A stretch of DNA of 64,000 nt from an uncultured Bacteroidota bacterium (lineage in GTDB: Bacteria > Bacteroidota > Bacteroidia > Flavobacteriales_F > PHOS-HE28): assembly GCA_902826215.1 (NCBI GenBank), contig CADEDY010000011.1, positions 1 through 64,000 on the forward strand, written 5' to 3'. Under the pieces are notes generated by a model. The model was not told where the DNA came from, did no database searches, and saw only the letters and a list, made by a program, of their open reading frames with translations. The translations under genes were made by a program, and so were the position numbers. Below are positions 41,843 through 50,103 of the stretch, piece by piece. Position 1 is the stretch's first letter, and each line of letters opens with the position of its first letter.

Positions 41843-42382
41843 ATGGGCGGCAGGTCGAAGTTCAAGGGCGATGTTGATCCCGATCCGCATCTTCACAGCC
41901 GCATGTCACCCCGTGGAACTCGTGTTGTCGTGGTATCGATCGTGACTATTCACGTAGCGATGCTGCTCGCCTACACCTTGCCTTCTGGGTTCATTCCGAA
42001 GCGGGTCGCGCAGTGGTCGCAGCGGTATGTGCGCCCGGTGTTCCATCAGCAATGGATGTTGTTCGCCCCGGACCCACCGAATTGCGCTTGTAGGATTGAA
42101 GTGAATAGGGCCGACGGAAGCTGGGAGCCGATCGAAGAGCCGAACAGCCATTACCTCATCGGTCGAATGGCACGTCCGCTGGCCGATCATGTGAACGACC
42201 GGATGCTTAGCGGTGATACCGTTGTAATGCCCCTTCTAGCCCACGCGATCCAGAACATGGCGTGTGAAGAGGATGCGAATGAGGCCCCATTACGATACCG
42301 CCTCGTTCGAAAATGTGTCGTGGATCCAGCCCATCCCGAAGTGCGTTCAGCGGAATTCATCGAGCTTGAATTGCCCCGATGA
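41843..42382 (+). CDS. DUF5819-like membrane-anchored protein
   Basis: 179 residues from the ATG at 41843; a second ATG at 41903 would give 159 and begins closer to the membrane helix. The open frame itself runs back to 41624 over the fah fragment on the other strand. A helix at about 30-50 (RVVVVSIVTIHVAMLLAYTL) is followed by YVRPVFHQQWMLFAPDPPNC, the signature of DUF5819, and a globular remainder. Its ATGA overlap with the next gene (HTTM protein) and the known pairing of DUF5819 with HTTM genes in other phyla argue that the two work together. The function is unknown. Confidence 0.72.
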   Translation: MGGRSKFKGDVDPDPHLHSRMSPRGTRVVVVSIVTIHVAMLLAYTLPSGFIPKRVAQWSQRYVRPVFHQQWMLFAPDPPNCACRIEVNRADGSWEPIEEPNSHYLIGRMARPLADHVNDRMLSGDTVVMPLLAHAIQNMACEEDANEAPLRYRLVRKCVVDPAHPEVRSAEFIELELPR

Positions 42383-43269
42383 TGCAGCAGCATTCCAACG
42401 CCACCCGTCTTTTTCAGCGCTGCATACACGGCTGGCTCTTTCTTTATTTGGCGACCGCACTACCAGCATATGTGGAGCTGTGGAGTTCGCCATTGTCTCC
42501 GGTGTTGGCGGGGCCGCCGGGGATCTTTCGTGCTTTCACGCATGCGTTCGATGTGTGGCTTCCTGGTGCGTTGGCCTTGCCTGTGGTCCTGATCATATTG
42601 GCGATCGCACTTTGGGGCATCGTTGATCGAATTCCTTGGTGGGCGTCCATGATCGCGTGGCTCCTGTTCACGAGTTTGATGAATCGAGCGTGGCTGTCGG
42701 CGAGTGGTGGAGAGCAGCTCATGGCGAACGTGCTGTTCTGGTCGATCTTCCTTTCTGTTCCTGAACGCCTGGGATCACCGATCGATCACCTCGCTAGCGC
42801 ACGGAACATCGTCCACGCTGCGACGTTCTGGATCATCCGGTTACAACTGGTGGTGGCGTATGCCGTAACGGCGATCCATAAGTTGGTCGGCCACGATTGG
42901 ATCCATGGCTATTCCGTGGGGATCGTTGCCAGTGATCCGGACTACGGACCCGCATTCCTGATGGGTCACGAGGAGTTGAACATGCTCTTGACGTACGGGA
43001 TCCTGGCGTTCCAGATCAGCTTCCCCATAGCCATATGGTTCAACGGAGTTCGTCGCCCTTGGATGTGGTTGGGTGTAGCATTCCATCTCAGCACGGCGGT
43101 CTGTTTCGGGATACCGGACATGGCCTTTGCCTTCTTGGCCGTGTATCCCATTTGGTTCCAAGAGGGCATTGCAGAGCAGGGGAATGCCCGTTGGAATTCG
43201 ATGCTGCGCCTTCCGTTGAAATGGTCCGGACTTTCCAAGAAGGGATCAACACGTACCGTTACTTCGTGA
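42379..43269 (+). CDS. HTTM-like polytopic membrane protein
   Basis: 296 residues with about seven or eight hydrophobic spans. The first part, RLFQRCIHGWLFLYLATALPAYVELW, and later FWIIRLQLVVAYAVTAIHKLVGHDWIHG and WLGVAFHLSTAVCFGIPDMAFAFLAVYP, resemble HTTM domains, the membrane part of vitamin K-dependent gamma-carboxylases. The invariant Lys of HTTM (in AIHKLVG) is present. No soluble carboxylase portion follows, so it is a stand-alone HTTM. The start overlaps the DUF5819-like gene by 4 nt. The product modified or carried is unknown. Confidence 0.72.
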   Translation: MMQQHSNATRLFQRCIHGWLFLYLATALPAYVELWSSPLSPVLAGPPGIFRAFTHAFDVWLPGALALPVVLIILAIALWGIVDRIPWWASMIAWLLFTSLMNRAWLSASGGEQLMANVLFWSIFLSVPERLGSPIDHLASARNIVHAATFWIIRLQLVVAYAVTAIHKLVGHDWIHGYSVGIVASDPDYGPAFLMGHEELNMLLTYGILAFQISFPIAIWFNGVRRPWMWLGVAFHLSTAVCFGIPDMAFAFLAVYPIWFQEGIAEQGNARWNSMLRLPLKWSGLSKKGSTRTVTS

Positions 43270-43272
43270 TCC

Positions 43273-44013
43273 ATGCGCAACATCGATCAGTGGAAGCCCA
43301 GCAAGTTCGTGCGAACGAAGGGGCGGCTGCGTGCATCCCGTGATACGAAGGCGGTAGGCGTTGCCTCGCGTGTGGTGGCCGATCTCACGGCGCGTTTCTA
43401 CGAATCGATGTTGCCGAAGTATGCTAGCGGTAGGTTGATCGACCTGGGCTGCGGCTATGTACCACTGTACGATGCGTACAAGGGATACGTGAGCAGTGTG
43501 ACCTGCGTGGATTGGGCGAGCTCCGCACATCCAAGTCCGCATTTGGACCACGAACAGGATCTCAATTCAGCATTGGCCTTGCCCGATGCATCCTTCGACA
43601 CGGTTCTTCTCTCTGATGTGCTCGAGCATATTCGAAAGCCACAGGTCTTGATGAACGAGATGCATCGGATACTGGGTTCGGGTGGGCGCGTGATCTTGAA
43701 CGTCCCCTTCATCAAAGGCATACACGAGCAACCGCATGACTACCATCGCTTCACCCGTTTCGCGTTGTTGTCTATGGCTGAGGAAGCAGGCTTTGAAGTG
43801 ACCTACTTGGAGCCGTTGGGCGGTATGCCGGAAGTGCTGGGCGACCTTTTCGCACGCATGCTGCGCGACCTGCCCTTTGGAGGGTACACACTGGCCAAGT
43901 GGGTCCAGGCCTACACCGGATGGTTCGCCGGATCAGGCTGGGGAAAGAAGCTATCTCAACGCACGGCCGAAGAGCATCCGCTGGGGCACGGGGTGGTGCT
44001 CACGAAAAGATAG
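43273..44013 (+). CDS. Class I SAM-dependent methyltransferase
   Basis: 246 residues. Motif I is RLIDLGCGYVPLY, motif II is VTCVDWASSAHPS, the post-II region is FDTVLLSDVLEHIRKPQVLM, and motif III is RVILNVPFIKGIHEQPHDYHRFT. The QPHDYHRFT box is common in methyltransferases of surface-glycan loci. The last third has a helical substrate region. It follows the HTTM gene by only 3 nt, so it is probably in the same transcript and may modify the same product. The substrate is not evident. Confidence 0.85.
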   Translation: MRNIDQWKPSKFVRTKGRLRASRDTKAVGVASRVVADLTARFYESMLPKYASGRLIDLGCGYVPLYDAYKGYVSSVTCVDWASSAHPSPHLDHEQDLNSALALPDASFDTVLLSDVLEHIRKPQVLMNEMHRILGSGGRVILNVPFIKGIHEQPHDYHRFTRFALLSMAEEAGFEVTYLEPLGGMPEVLGDLFARMLRDLPFGGYTLAKWVQAYTGWFAGSGWGKKLSQRTAEEHPLGHGVVLTKR

Positions 44014-44040
44014 GTCGCGAGCGAAGAGGGAGATAGCCGA

Positions 44041-45327
44041 CTAACTGGTCACGCTCCAACCGTAGAGCGGACGCAAGCGCATCATGCCGTTCACTTGGAA
44101 ACGGATACGATCCAACTCCGCCGGGTTCTCCCGGTGCGTGATGGCCGCATCGATCATCTGCACGATCTTGACGCAATCCACCTCACCCAAGCCGCGGGTC
44201 GATATCGCCGCCGTGCCGACGCGGATACCGCTGGTGACAAAAGGACTTTGCGTATCGAAAGGCACCATGTTCTTGTTCACGGTGATGTCCACCTTGCCCA
44301 AAGCGAGCTCGGCTTCTTTGCCCGTGATGTTCTTGCCACGCAGGTCGATGAGCATGCAATGGTTGTCCGTGCCGCCGCTGATGACATCGAAGCCCTTGTC
44401 CATGAACGCTTTCGCCATGGCCTTCGCGTTGGTCAAGACGTTCTTGCCGTATTCCGTGAAAGAGGGGTTCAGGTTCTCACCGAAGGCCACCGCTTTAGCG
44501 GCGATCACATGTTCGAGCGGTCCACCTTGGGTTCCTGGGAACACACCACTATCGAGCAGGGCGCTCATCATCCGCACTTCGCCTTTGGGCGTTTTCAGTC
44601 CCCACGGATTAGGGAAGTCCTGACCCATCATGATCAAGCCGCCACGCGGGCCGCGCAGGGTCTTGTGGGTCGTGGTGGTCACCACATGGCAATGGGGGAG
44701 CGGGTCGTTCAGGAGTTTGGCGGCGATGAGTCCGGCCGGATGGCTCACGTCGGCCATCAGCAAGGCACCCACTTCGTCGGCGATCGCGCGGAAAGCAGCG
44801 TAATCCCAATCGCGGCTGTACGCACTGGCACCGCAGATGATCAGCTTCGGTTTCTCCTGCAGCGCCATGCGACGAACATCGTCCATGGAAACGCGACCGG
44901 TCTCTTTCTCCACGCCGTAGAAGGTGGCACGGTAAAGTTTCCCGCTGAAGTTGACCGGACTACCATGCGTCAAGTGCCCGCCATGGCTCAGGTCGAAACC
45001 GAGGATCGTGTCCCCGGGCTTCAAGCAGGCCAACATCACGGCCGCATTGGCTTGCGCGCCGCTGTGGGGTTGCACATTGGCCCATGCAGCGCCGAAAAGC
45101 TTCTTCACGCGGTCGATGGCGATGTTCTCCACTTGGTCCACGAATTCGCAGCCGCCATAGTAGCGCTTGCCCGGAAGCCCTTCCGCATACTTGTTGGTGA
45201 GCACCGATCCCAGCGCCTCAAGCACCTGCTCGCTCACGTAGTTCTCACTGGCGATGAGTTCCAAGCCCTTGGTCTGTCGCCATTTCTCTTGGGCGATCAG
45301 GTCGAATATCGTGGTGTCGCGTTCCAT
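44041..45327 (-). CDS. glyA: Serine hydroxymethyltransferase
   Basis: 428 residues from the ATG at 45327 ([19 protein letters not shown]). Conserved elements include [58 protein letters not shown] and the PLP-lysine motif [16 protein letters not shown], with the His before Lys of the SHMT family. It interconverts serine and glycine with tetrahydrofolate and supplies one-carbon units. It is the last gene of a leftward run that begins with the PID-CTERM peptide gene, 26 nt after the exosortase-associated gene. A metabolic reason for that coupling is not obvious, so it may simply share the transcript. Confidence 0.96.
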   Translation of the reverse strand: MERDTTIFDLIAQEKWRQTKGLELIASENYVSEQVLEALGSVLTNKYAEGLPGKRYYGGCEFVDQVENIAIDRVKKLFGAAWANVQPHSGAQANAAVMLACLKPGDTILGFDLSHGGHLTHGSPVNFSGKLYRATFYGVEKETGRVSMDDVRRMALQEKPKLIICGASAYSRDWDYAAFRAIADEVGALLMADVSHPAGLIAAKLLNDPLPHCHVVTTTTHKTLRGPRGGLIMMGQDFPNPWGLKTPKGEVRMMSALLDSGVFPGTQGGPLEHVIAAKAVAFGENLNPSFTEYGKNVLTNAKAMAKAFMDKGFDVISGGTDNHCMLIDLRGKNITGKEAELALGKVDITVNKNMVPFDTQSPFVTSGIRVGTAAISTRGLGEVDCVKIVQMIDAAITHRENPAELDRIRFQVNGMMRLRPLYGWSVTS

Positions 45328-45353
45328 AATCGTTGCTGGTGGTGAGGCCAAAG

Positions 45354-45830
45354 CTAACCCGTTGGCCGGTCCATCGAAGAACCACGCACCAACCAGGACG
45401 CAGCCCAGATGAAGAACAGGATCACAGGGTATTGCAATACGTGCAAGAGCTTCACGGCGACATCACCCATGGCGGGAATTCCCGATGACGCGAACTTCAA
45501 TAGACCTGCGCAGAGACCCAACGCGATGAAACCGATGACCAAGCTGTTGCGGTACCGGTGGTCACCGAAAACGATGCGGGCCAGAAGAATGGAAAGCAGA
45601 AGGTGGATGCCGATGAAGACCGCGGTCAGCGCCCACTTCAAGCGGACCAGATCGTTCAAGGACAGCTCCCGCACTGCCGCTCGGAAGGCGCTGTGCGCGT
45701 ACGAAACTGTGCGCTGGTTCGCCAGATGGTCGATCGCGTAGTTCAAATTGAGGAAGAGGAATTCGCGTGCTGCTCCGAGAAGGATAGCCACCGCGAGGAT
45801 GGCACCGATACCTGCGTTACGACGACTCAT
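45354..45830 (-). CDS. Exosortase-associated membrane protein (XrtX/XrtF-partner type)
   Basis: 158 residues from the ATG at 45830 (the frame opens at 45899 within the exosortase gene). There are four hydrophobic spans, at about 8-28, 60-82, 92-112 and 128-150. The segment [23 protein letters not shown] lies between spans one and two and resembles the small membrane proteins found beside exosortases in Flavobacteriales. Its start overlaps the exosortase stop by 4 nt (ATGA), which argues for stable partnership. It may help the exosortase fold or recognise its substrate. The exact subfamily name cannot be settled by reading. Confidence 0.72.
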   Translation of the reverse strand: MSRRNAGIGAILAVAILLGAAREFLFLNLNYAIDHLANQRTVSYAHSAFRAAVRELSLNDLVRLKWALTAVFIGIHLLLSILLARIVFGDHRYRNSLVIGFIALGLCAGLLKFASSGIPAMGDVAVKLLHVLQYPVILFFIWAASWLVRGSSMDRPTG

Positions 45831-46387
45831 GCCTTCGCAGGTGGGGGAGATTTCGGCGCGAATTTCCGCACCCAAATGGCCCATAAGAAGAACACCCAAC
45901 CGTACACGACCACATAGAAGGTGTAATCGTGGTTGAAGTTCAGCAGCTCGTAGTCATACTTCACGATGATGCAGAGTGCTGCCACCCGAATGGCGTTGAT
46001 GAGGTGGATGCTGAGCAGGCCCAATGATCCGAACCAGAGCTTGTGCCGCCACGGTCCCGGATAGGCGATCAGGAAGATGAGATACACGGCGAAGAGGCCG
46101 ATGCCATTACAGGGATCGCCGATCCAGAGCAGATGCCCGCCTTGCACGCCGATGGTACGGAGGTTCTCCGCATTCGCAGGCTCCGGAATAAGATCGTATC
46201 CCAAAGTGCGCAGGATGGCCCGCGCCCATGCGATCAGCGAATCGATGGCCGCTCGGTCGAGCAACCCATGCGGGTGCAGGACGAACTCGTAGAGCAGATA
46301 CCAGCCCAAATAAAGGCCAGCGGCAACAGCAAGAAAACGGATAACGGGATCCCCTTTCACCACCGGGGTGGCGACGGGCGTGGACAT
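45827..46387 (-). CDS. Exosortase/archaeosortase family protein (XrtX/XrtF-like)
   Basis: 186 residues with about six membrane spans. The catalytic triad of the family is present: Cys93 in IGDPCNGIGLFAVY, Arg134 in HLINAIRVAALC and His153 in NFNHDYTFYVVVYG. Exosortases cleave a C-terminal sorting signal of secreted proteins and are thought to join the new end to an envelope molecule, as sortases do. The ATG shares one base with the stop of the PID-CTERM peptide gene (TAATG), and it is 4 nt overlapped with the following membrane protein gene. Size and gene order fit the small Bacteroidota exosortases (XrtX or XrtF type), which act on short signals. The acceptor molecule is unknown. Confidence 0.88.
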   Translation of the reverse strand: MSTPVATPVVKGDPVIRFLAVAAGLYLGWYLLYEFVLHPHGLLDRAAIDSLIAWARAILRTLGYDLIPEPANAENLRTIGVQGGHLLWIGDPCNGIGLFAVYLIFLIAYPGPWRHKLWFGSLGLLSIHLINAIRVAALCIIVKYDYELLNFNHDYTFYVVVYGWVFFLWAIWVRKFAPKSPPPAKA

Positions 46388-46602
46388 TACGCGGAGTTCT
46401 TCCGGCTCCGGCGGAGGTCAAGGGCTTTCTTACCGCCGAGCACGGCACCAGCAGCGACCAAAAGGCTCAAACCACCGTCGATGGGAATGCAGGGTGGGGG
46501 CCAGCAGGGAGGCGAGCCGCCTACACCGGTTGCCATCACAATGTTGGCGAATGGCACGATCACCAGGGCAAAGGAGAGGACAAAGCGTAACGCGTTCTTC
46601 AT
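46387..46602 (-). CDS. PID-CTERM sorting-signal peptide, likely exosortase substrate
   Basis: 71 residues from the ATG at 46602 (the frame continues upstream to 46785 without signal-peptide character). Residues 1-24 are a signal peptide (KNALRFVLSFALVIVPFA, cleavage near NIVMA). The mature stub (about 25-39) is tiny and unusual, with PPCWPPPC, two Cys among prolines. PIDGG at residues 40-44 starts the PID-CTERM signal, followed by the hydrophobic run LSLLVAAGAVL and a basic end (KKALDLRRSRKN). Because the next gene is an exosortase sharing a start-stop base, it is very probably the cognate substrate. Cleavage near PIDGG would leave about 16 residues. A TACATTTG promoter element lies 23 nt before the start. 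Confidence 0.82.
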   Translation of the reverse strand: MKNALRFVLSFALVIVPFANIVMATGVGGSPPCWPPPCIPIDGGLSLLVAAGAVLGGKKALDLRRSRKNSA

Positions 46603-46625
46603 GGGCTGATAGCAGCGAATGCGCA

Positions 46626-46633
46626 CAAATGTA
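46626..46633 (-). promoter_or_regulatory. -7 element TACATTTG for the exosortase operon
   Basis: On the minus strand TACATTTG (46633-46626) matches TAnnTTTG exactly and lies 23 nt before the ATG at 46602. It faces the element TATATTTG at 46716-46723, 82 nt away, which drives the glycan locus. Confidence 0.6.
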
Positions 46634-46715
46634 AGGAAAGCGTTCACAACGGTCCAGCCCCGGATCCGGAAATACCAACAAGGTGTTGAAGCTCCAACGG
46701 AACCCGCGCTGCGAC

Positions 46716-46723
46716 TATATTTG
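46716..46723 (+). promoter_or_regulatory. -7 element TATATTTG for the surface-glycan locus
   Basis: TATATTTG is an exact TAnnTTTG match, 71 nt before the ATG of the tyrosine autokinase gene at 46795. The leader between them is GC-rich and contains GCCCCGGCGGGG, which could form a small hairpin. No matching -33 TTTG at 19-21 nt upstream was found. Confidence 0.55.
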
Positions 46724-46794
46724 CAGCCCTTCGGCCCCGGCGGGGTTCGTTCGGTAGAGCGGCTTTTGGCGCCGTTCCGGTTCAAGAAACGAGC

Positions 46795-49224
46795 ATGGCA
46801 CCACCCAAGACCCAGGACCGCGGAAGCATCGTTGATGCGAAGGACCTGCGGTACTTCCTGCGGATCGCCTCCAAGAACTGGTACTTCGTGGTGGTGGCGC
46901 TGCTGTTGTCGGCCGTGTTATCCTACCTCTACAGCTACAAGCTGCCCGATATCTACGGAGCGAGCACCCAGATCCTGCTGAAGGACTCGGAGGTGTACGA
47001 TTACCAGAGCCAGGTCTATAAATCCTTGGGCTATGTGCAGTCCTACAGCGACATCGTGAACCAGAAACGCGTGCTCACCTCTTACGATCTAGTGGATGCC
47101 ACGCTGAGCAAATTGGACTTCGACATCTCGTACTTCATCGTCGGGCGGTTCAAGACCTCACAGGTCTACGGCACCTTGCCCTTCACGGTGCACATGGACC
47201 TCTTGGATGATCGCTTCTACGAGCGTCCGTTCGACATGCGGATCCTGGGTCTGGATACCTTCGAATTGAACTACGACAAGGGCGGGAAATTGGTGTCCCG
47301 GAAGTTCAAATTCGACGAGCAGGTCCAGGACCCGGGCAACACCTTCATCCTCAAGGTCGAGCGGTCACCTTACTTCAACGAGCATACCCTGTCGCGGCTG
47401 GTGGAGACCGACTATCAGTTCATCCGTCATCAGCGGGATAACCTGGTCAAGAAGTACAAGAGTACCATAGGCGTGGACAATCAGGAGTTCACCACCATCC
47501 TGGACATCACGGTGGAGGATGAAGTGGGGGTGCGCGCCAAGATGTTCTTGGACACCTTGTCCAAGGAGTACATTCGGTACACGTTGCAGAGCGAGTTCGA
47601 TATCAACGAGAACACGCTCAACTACATCGATAAGCAACTGGCCGAGGTGACCGTGATACTGGACGAACACGAGGATGAGCTTCAGCGCTACAAGGAGAGT
47701 AAGAATATCCTCGATCTGGGGCGCGAAGAATCACTCTACTTCACGGAGCTGATCCAATACGATCACCAAGCGCGGTTCCAGGAGATCCAGCTGAAGTCCT
47801 TGGAAGCGTTGGAGGATTATGTGTTGAATTCCAGCGATGAGAAGTTGCTTCCTCCAGCCCTTTACATAACCGACGACGAGTTCCTGAAGCAGACCTTGGG
47901 TTCACTCTATTCCATGCAGATGGAACGGACCTCGGATCTGTTCACGGGTACCGAGGACAACATCACCATCCAGCGCTTGGATTCGACCATTCAATTGCGG
48001 AAGGCTATACTTCTTACCTATATAAAGAACGCCAAGCACGCCATCGAACAGAAGATGGAGGACATCGGTGAGCAGTCCAGCGATTACGAGGGCATGATCC
48101 GTAACCTGCCCAAGAGCCATCGCGACATCCTGAACATCGAACGGCGGTTGCTGGTGAACGAGAAGATGTACCTGTTCCTCTTGGAGAAGCGGGCCAGTAC
48201 GGTGATCGCACGAGCGGGTATCATACCGAAGACCAAGATCATCGAGAGCGCGAGGAGCTTGGGTGTCGTACGGCCGGATAAGATGAAGATCTTCTACACC
48301 TTCATGTTGGGCGGTTTGGTCATCTCCATGATGGTCGTTTTCGTCCGCGTGATGTTCTACGACCGCATCGAGAATGCGGATCAGCTGAAGGAATTGACCA
48401 CGCTGCCGGTATTCGGGGAGATCATCGCCAGTGAAAAGGCCGAGGACAACTACGTTGTGGTGGATAGCGACCCGAAAGCAGCGATCACCGAGTCCTTCCG
48501 GACGGTGCGGACGAACTTGGAGTATGTGCCAGGGCCGGAGGATCGAGGCAAGATCGTACTGGTCACGAGCTATCGGCCGAATGAAGGCAAGACCTTCTGC
48601 TCGGTGAACCTGAGCGCCATCCTCGCCAAGGCCGGCAAGAAGGTGTTGTTGTTGGAGTTGGATCTGCACAAACCGAAGGTGGCAGCCGGTTTGGGCATGA
48701 CAAGTCAGGTCGGTCTCAGCACCGTGCTGATCGGTAAGATGGGATGGCGCGATGTGGTGGCCCCGACCCAGTTCGAGAATTTCCATGTGATGCTTTCGGG
48801 ACCCACGCCACCGAACGCCTCGGAGTTGATCCTGAGCAAGCATCTTCCCGAGATGTTCTTGGAAGCAGCGGCGATCTACGATTACGTGATCATCGATACG
48901 CCACCTGTCGGCCTCATCACCGATGCGCTGCTGATGATGCGCCACGCGGATGCCACGCTGTTCGTGGTGAACACGCGTTTCGCGAGCAAGGATCACGTGA
49001 CCAATGCCATCGAGGTGCTGCAAGTGAATCCGGCGAAGAACACCGGCTTCATCCTCAACGGTGTACGGATCAAGAAGAGCAAGTACTACTACAACACCAA
49101 CTACGGCTATGGCTACCGTTATGCGTACGGCTATGGCACGGGCTACGGTTATGGGTATGGCTATGGTCGTCGTTCCCGCTCCAAGGACAAGAACGGATCC
49201 GGATCCGCGGATACCACGAACTAG
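46795..49224 (+). CDS. Wzc-type polysaccharide co-polymerase and tyrosine autokinase
   Basis: 809 residues. A Wzz-like part has membrane helices near residues 25-45 and 505-525 around a long periplasmic coiled-coil domain. The cytosolic BY-kinase domain (from about 580) has Walker A VTSYRPNEGKTFCSVNLS, Walker A' LLELDLHKPKVAAG and Walker B YVIIDTPPVGLITDAL. It ends in a very tyrosine-rich tail: 13 tyrosines in 28 residues (about 763-790), mostly alternating Y-G, where autophosphorylation takes place in this family. In Wzc the cycle of phosphorylation controls polymer length and export. Being the first gene of the locus and preceded by a promoter-like element, it likely leads a glycan operon. 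The length is somewhat above the 700-750 of typical Wzc. Confidence 0.93.
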   Translation: MAPPKTQDRGSIVDAKDLRYFLRIASKNWYFVVVALLLSAVLSYLYSYKLPDIYGASTQILLKDSEVYDYQSQVYKSLGYVQSYSDIVNQKRVLTSYDLVDATLSKLDFDISYFIVGRFKTSQVYGTLPFTVHMDLLDDRFYERPFDMRILGLDTFELNYDKGGKLVSRKFKFDEQVQDPGNTFILKVERSPYFNEHTLSRLVETDYQFIRHQRDNLVKKYKSTIGVDNQEFTTILDITVEDEVGVRAKMFLDTLSKEYIRYTLQSEFDINENTLNYIDKQLAEVTVILDEHEDELQRYKESKNILDLGREESLYFTELIQYDHQARFQEIQLKSLEALEDYVLNSSDEKLLPPALYITDDEFLKQTLGSLYSMQMERTSDLFTGTEDNITIQRLDSTIQLRKAILLTYIKNAKHAIEQKMEDIGEQSSDYEGMIRNLPKSHRDILNIERRLLVNEKMYLFLLEKRASTVIARAGIIPKTKIIESARSLGVVRPDKMKIFYTFMLGGLVISMMVVFVRVMFYDRIENADQLKELTTLPVFGEIIASEKAEDNYVVVDSDPKAAITESFRTVRTNLEYVPGPEDRGKIVLVTSYRPNEGKTFCSVNLSAILAKAGKKVLLLELDLHKPKVAAGLGMTSQVGLSTVLIGKMGWRDVVAPTQFENFHVMLSGPTPPNASELILSKHLPEMFLEAAAIYDYVIIDTPPVGLITDALLMMRHADATLFVVNTRFASKDHVTNAIEVLQVNPAKNTGFILNGVRIKKSKYYYNTNYGYGYRYAYGYGTGYGYGYGYGRRSRSKDKNGSGSADTTN

Positions 49225-49242
49225 CGATCGCGATCACCACCG

Positions 49243-50103
49243 ATGGATGCGGAGAACCGATCGGACTGGGATGTGGTCATTGAGCCCTCGAAGGGGTGGT
49301 GGCGGATCGATCTCCGCGAACTCTGGCACTATCGTGATCTGCTGCGTTTGATGGTTCGCCGTGATCTGCTCGCGGTGTACAAGCAAACGATCCTCGGTCC
49401 GCTCTGGCAGGTGCTACAGCCTCTGCTAACGGCCTTGGTACTGGCCGTCGTTTTCGGTTTGCTGGGTCGCATGGCGCCTGCGGATCAACCGCCCCTGCTG
49501 TTCTATTTGGCTGCGGTGGTTCCATGGACCTTCTTCGCCAATGTGATCCAACGGACCTCTCAGACCTTGGTGTGGAACGCTGCGCTCATGAGCAAGGTCT
49601 ATTTCCCGCGTCTGGTTGCTCCAGTGGCCACCACGCTTTCCACCATGGTGAGCTTCCTTTTGCAACTGGCAACGTTCTTCGTTATCGCGCTGGGCTACCG
49701 CGTCTTCAGCGACCTGCCTTGGGCACCGGGGAGCAACCTATTGGCACTGCCGTTACTGATCCTGATCATGTCGGTCCTCGCTTTCGGTTGCGGGGTGCTG
49801 GTCGCCTCGCTCACCACGCGCTTCCGTGACCTTGGTTTCCTGGTCGGCTTCGGCATGCAACTGCTCATGTATGCCAGTCCGGTCATCTTCCCCTTGAGCC
49901 TCGTGCCCGATGGGTCACTTCTCCGACACGTCATCGAACTGAACCCCATGACCGGTGTGATCGAGGGCTTTCGCGCCGCCTTGTTGGGCACGCCCATAGA
50001 CCTTGGGCTACTGCCGTATTCCGGAACGGCCGCCCTGGTGATGCTGATCATCGGCACCCTTGTCTTCCAACGTGCACAGCGCACATTCGCGGACGTGGTC
50101 TGA
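49243..50103 (+). CDS. Polysaccharide ABC exporter permease (Wzm type), first pair
   Basis: 286 residues with six spans of the ABC-2 polysaccharide/polyol-phosphate type. The head, WRIDLRELWHYRDLLRLMVRRDL, includes the R-R-D/K-L element before span one, then YKQTILGPLWQVLQPLLTAL, the coupling segment that contacts the ATPase, and VVFGLLGRMAP. The final helix ends FQRAQRTFADVV. The gene begins 18 nt after wzc and its stop shares one base with the ATPase start (TGATG). It should carry a lipid-linked glycan across the inner membrane together with the next gene product. Confidence 0.88.
   Translation: MDAENRSDWDVVIEPSKGWWRIDLRELWHYRDLLRLMVRRDLLAVYKQTILGPLWQVLQPLLTALVLAVVFGLLGRMAPADQPPLLFYLAAVVPWTFFANVIQRTSQTLVWNAALMSKVYFPRLVAPVATTLSTMVSFLLQLATFFVIALGYRVFSDLPWAPGSNLLALPLLILIMSVLAFGCGVLVASLTTRFRDLGFLVGFGMQLLMYASPVIFPLSLVPDGSLLRHVIELNPMTGVIEGFRAALLGTPIDLGLLPYSGTAALVMLIIGTLVFQRAQRTFADVV

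Noticed and set aside
46745-46795. tRNA-like sequence (GGTAGAGCGG, later GGTTCAAGAA) upstream of the Wzc gene
   Set aside because: No acceptor stem, anticodon arm or proper spacing can be drawn, and the bases are explained as a GC-rich leader. Chance likeness.
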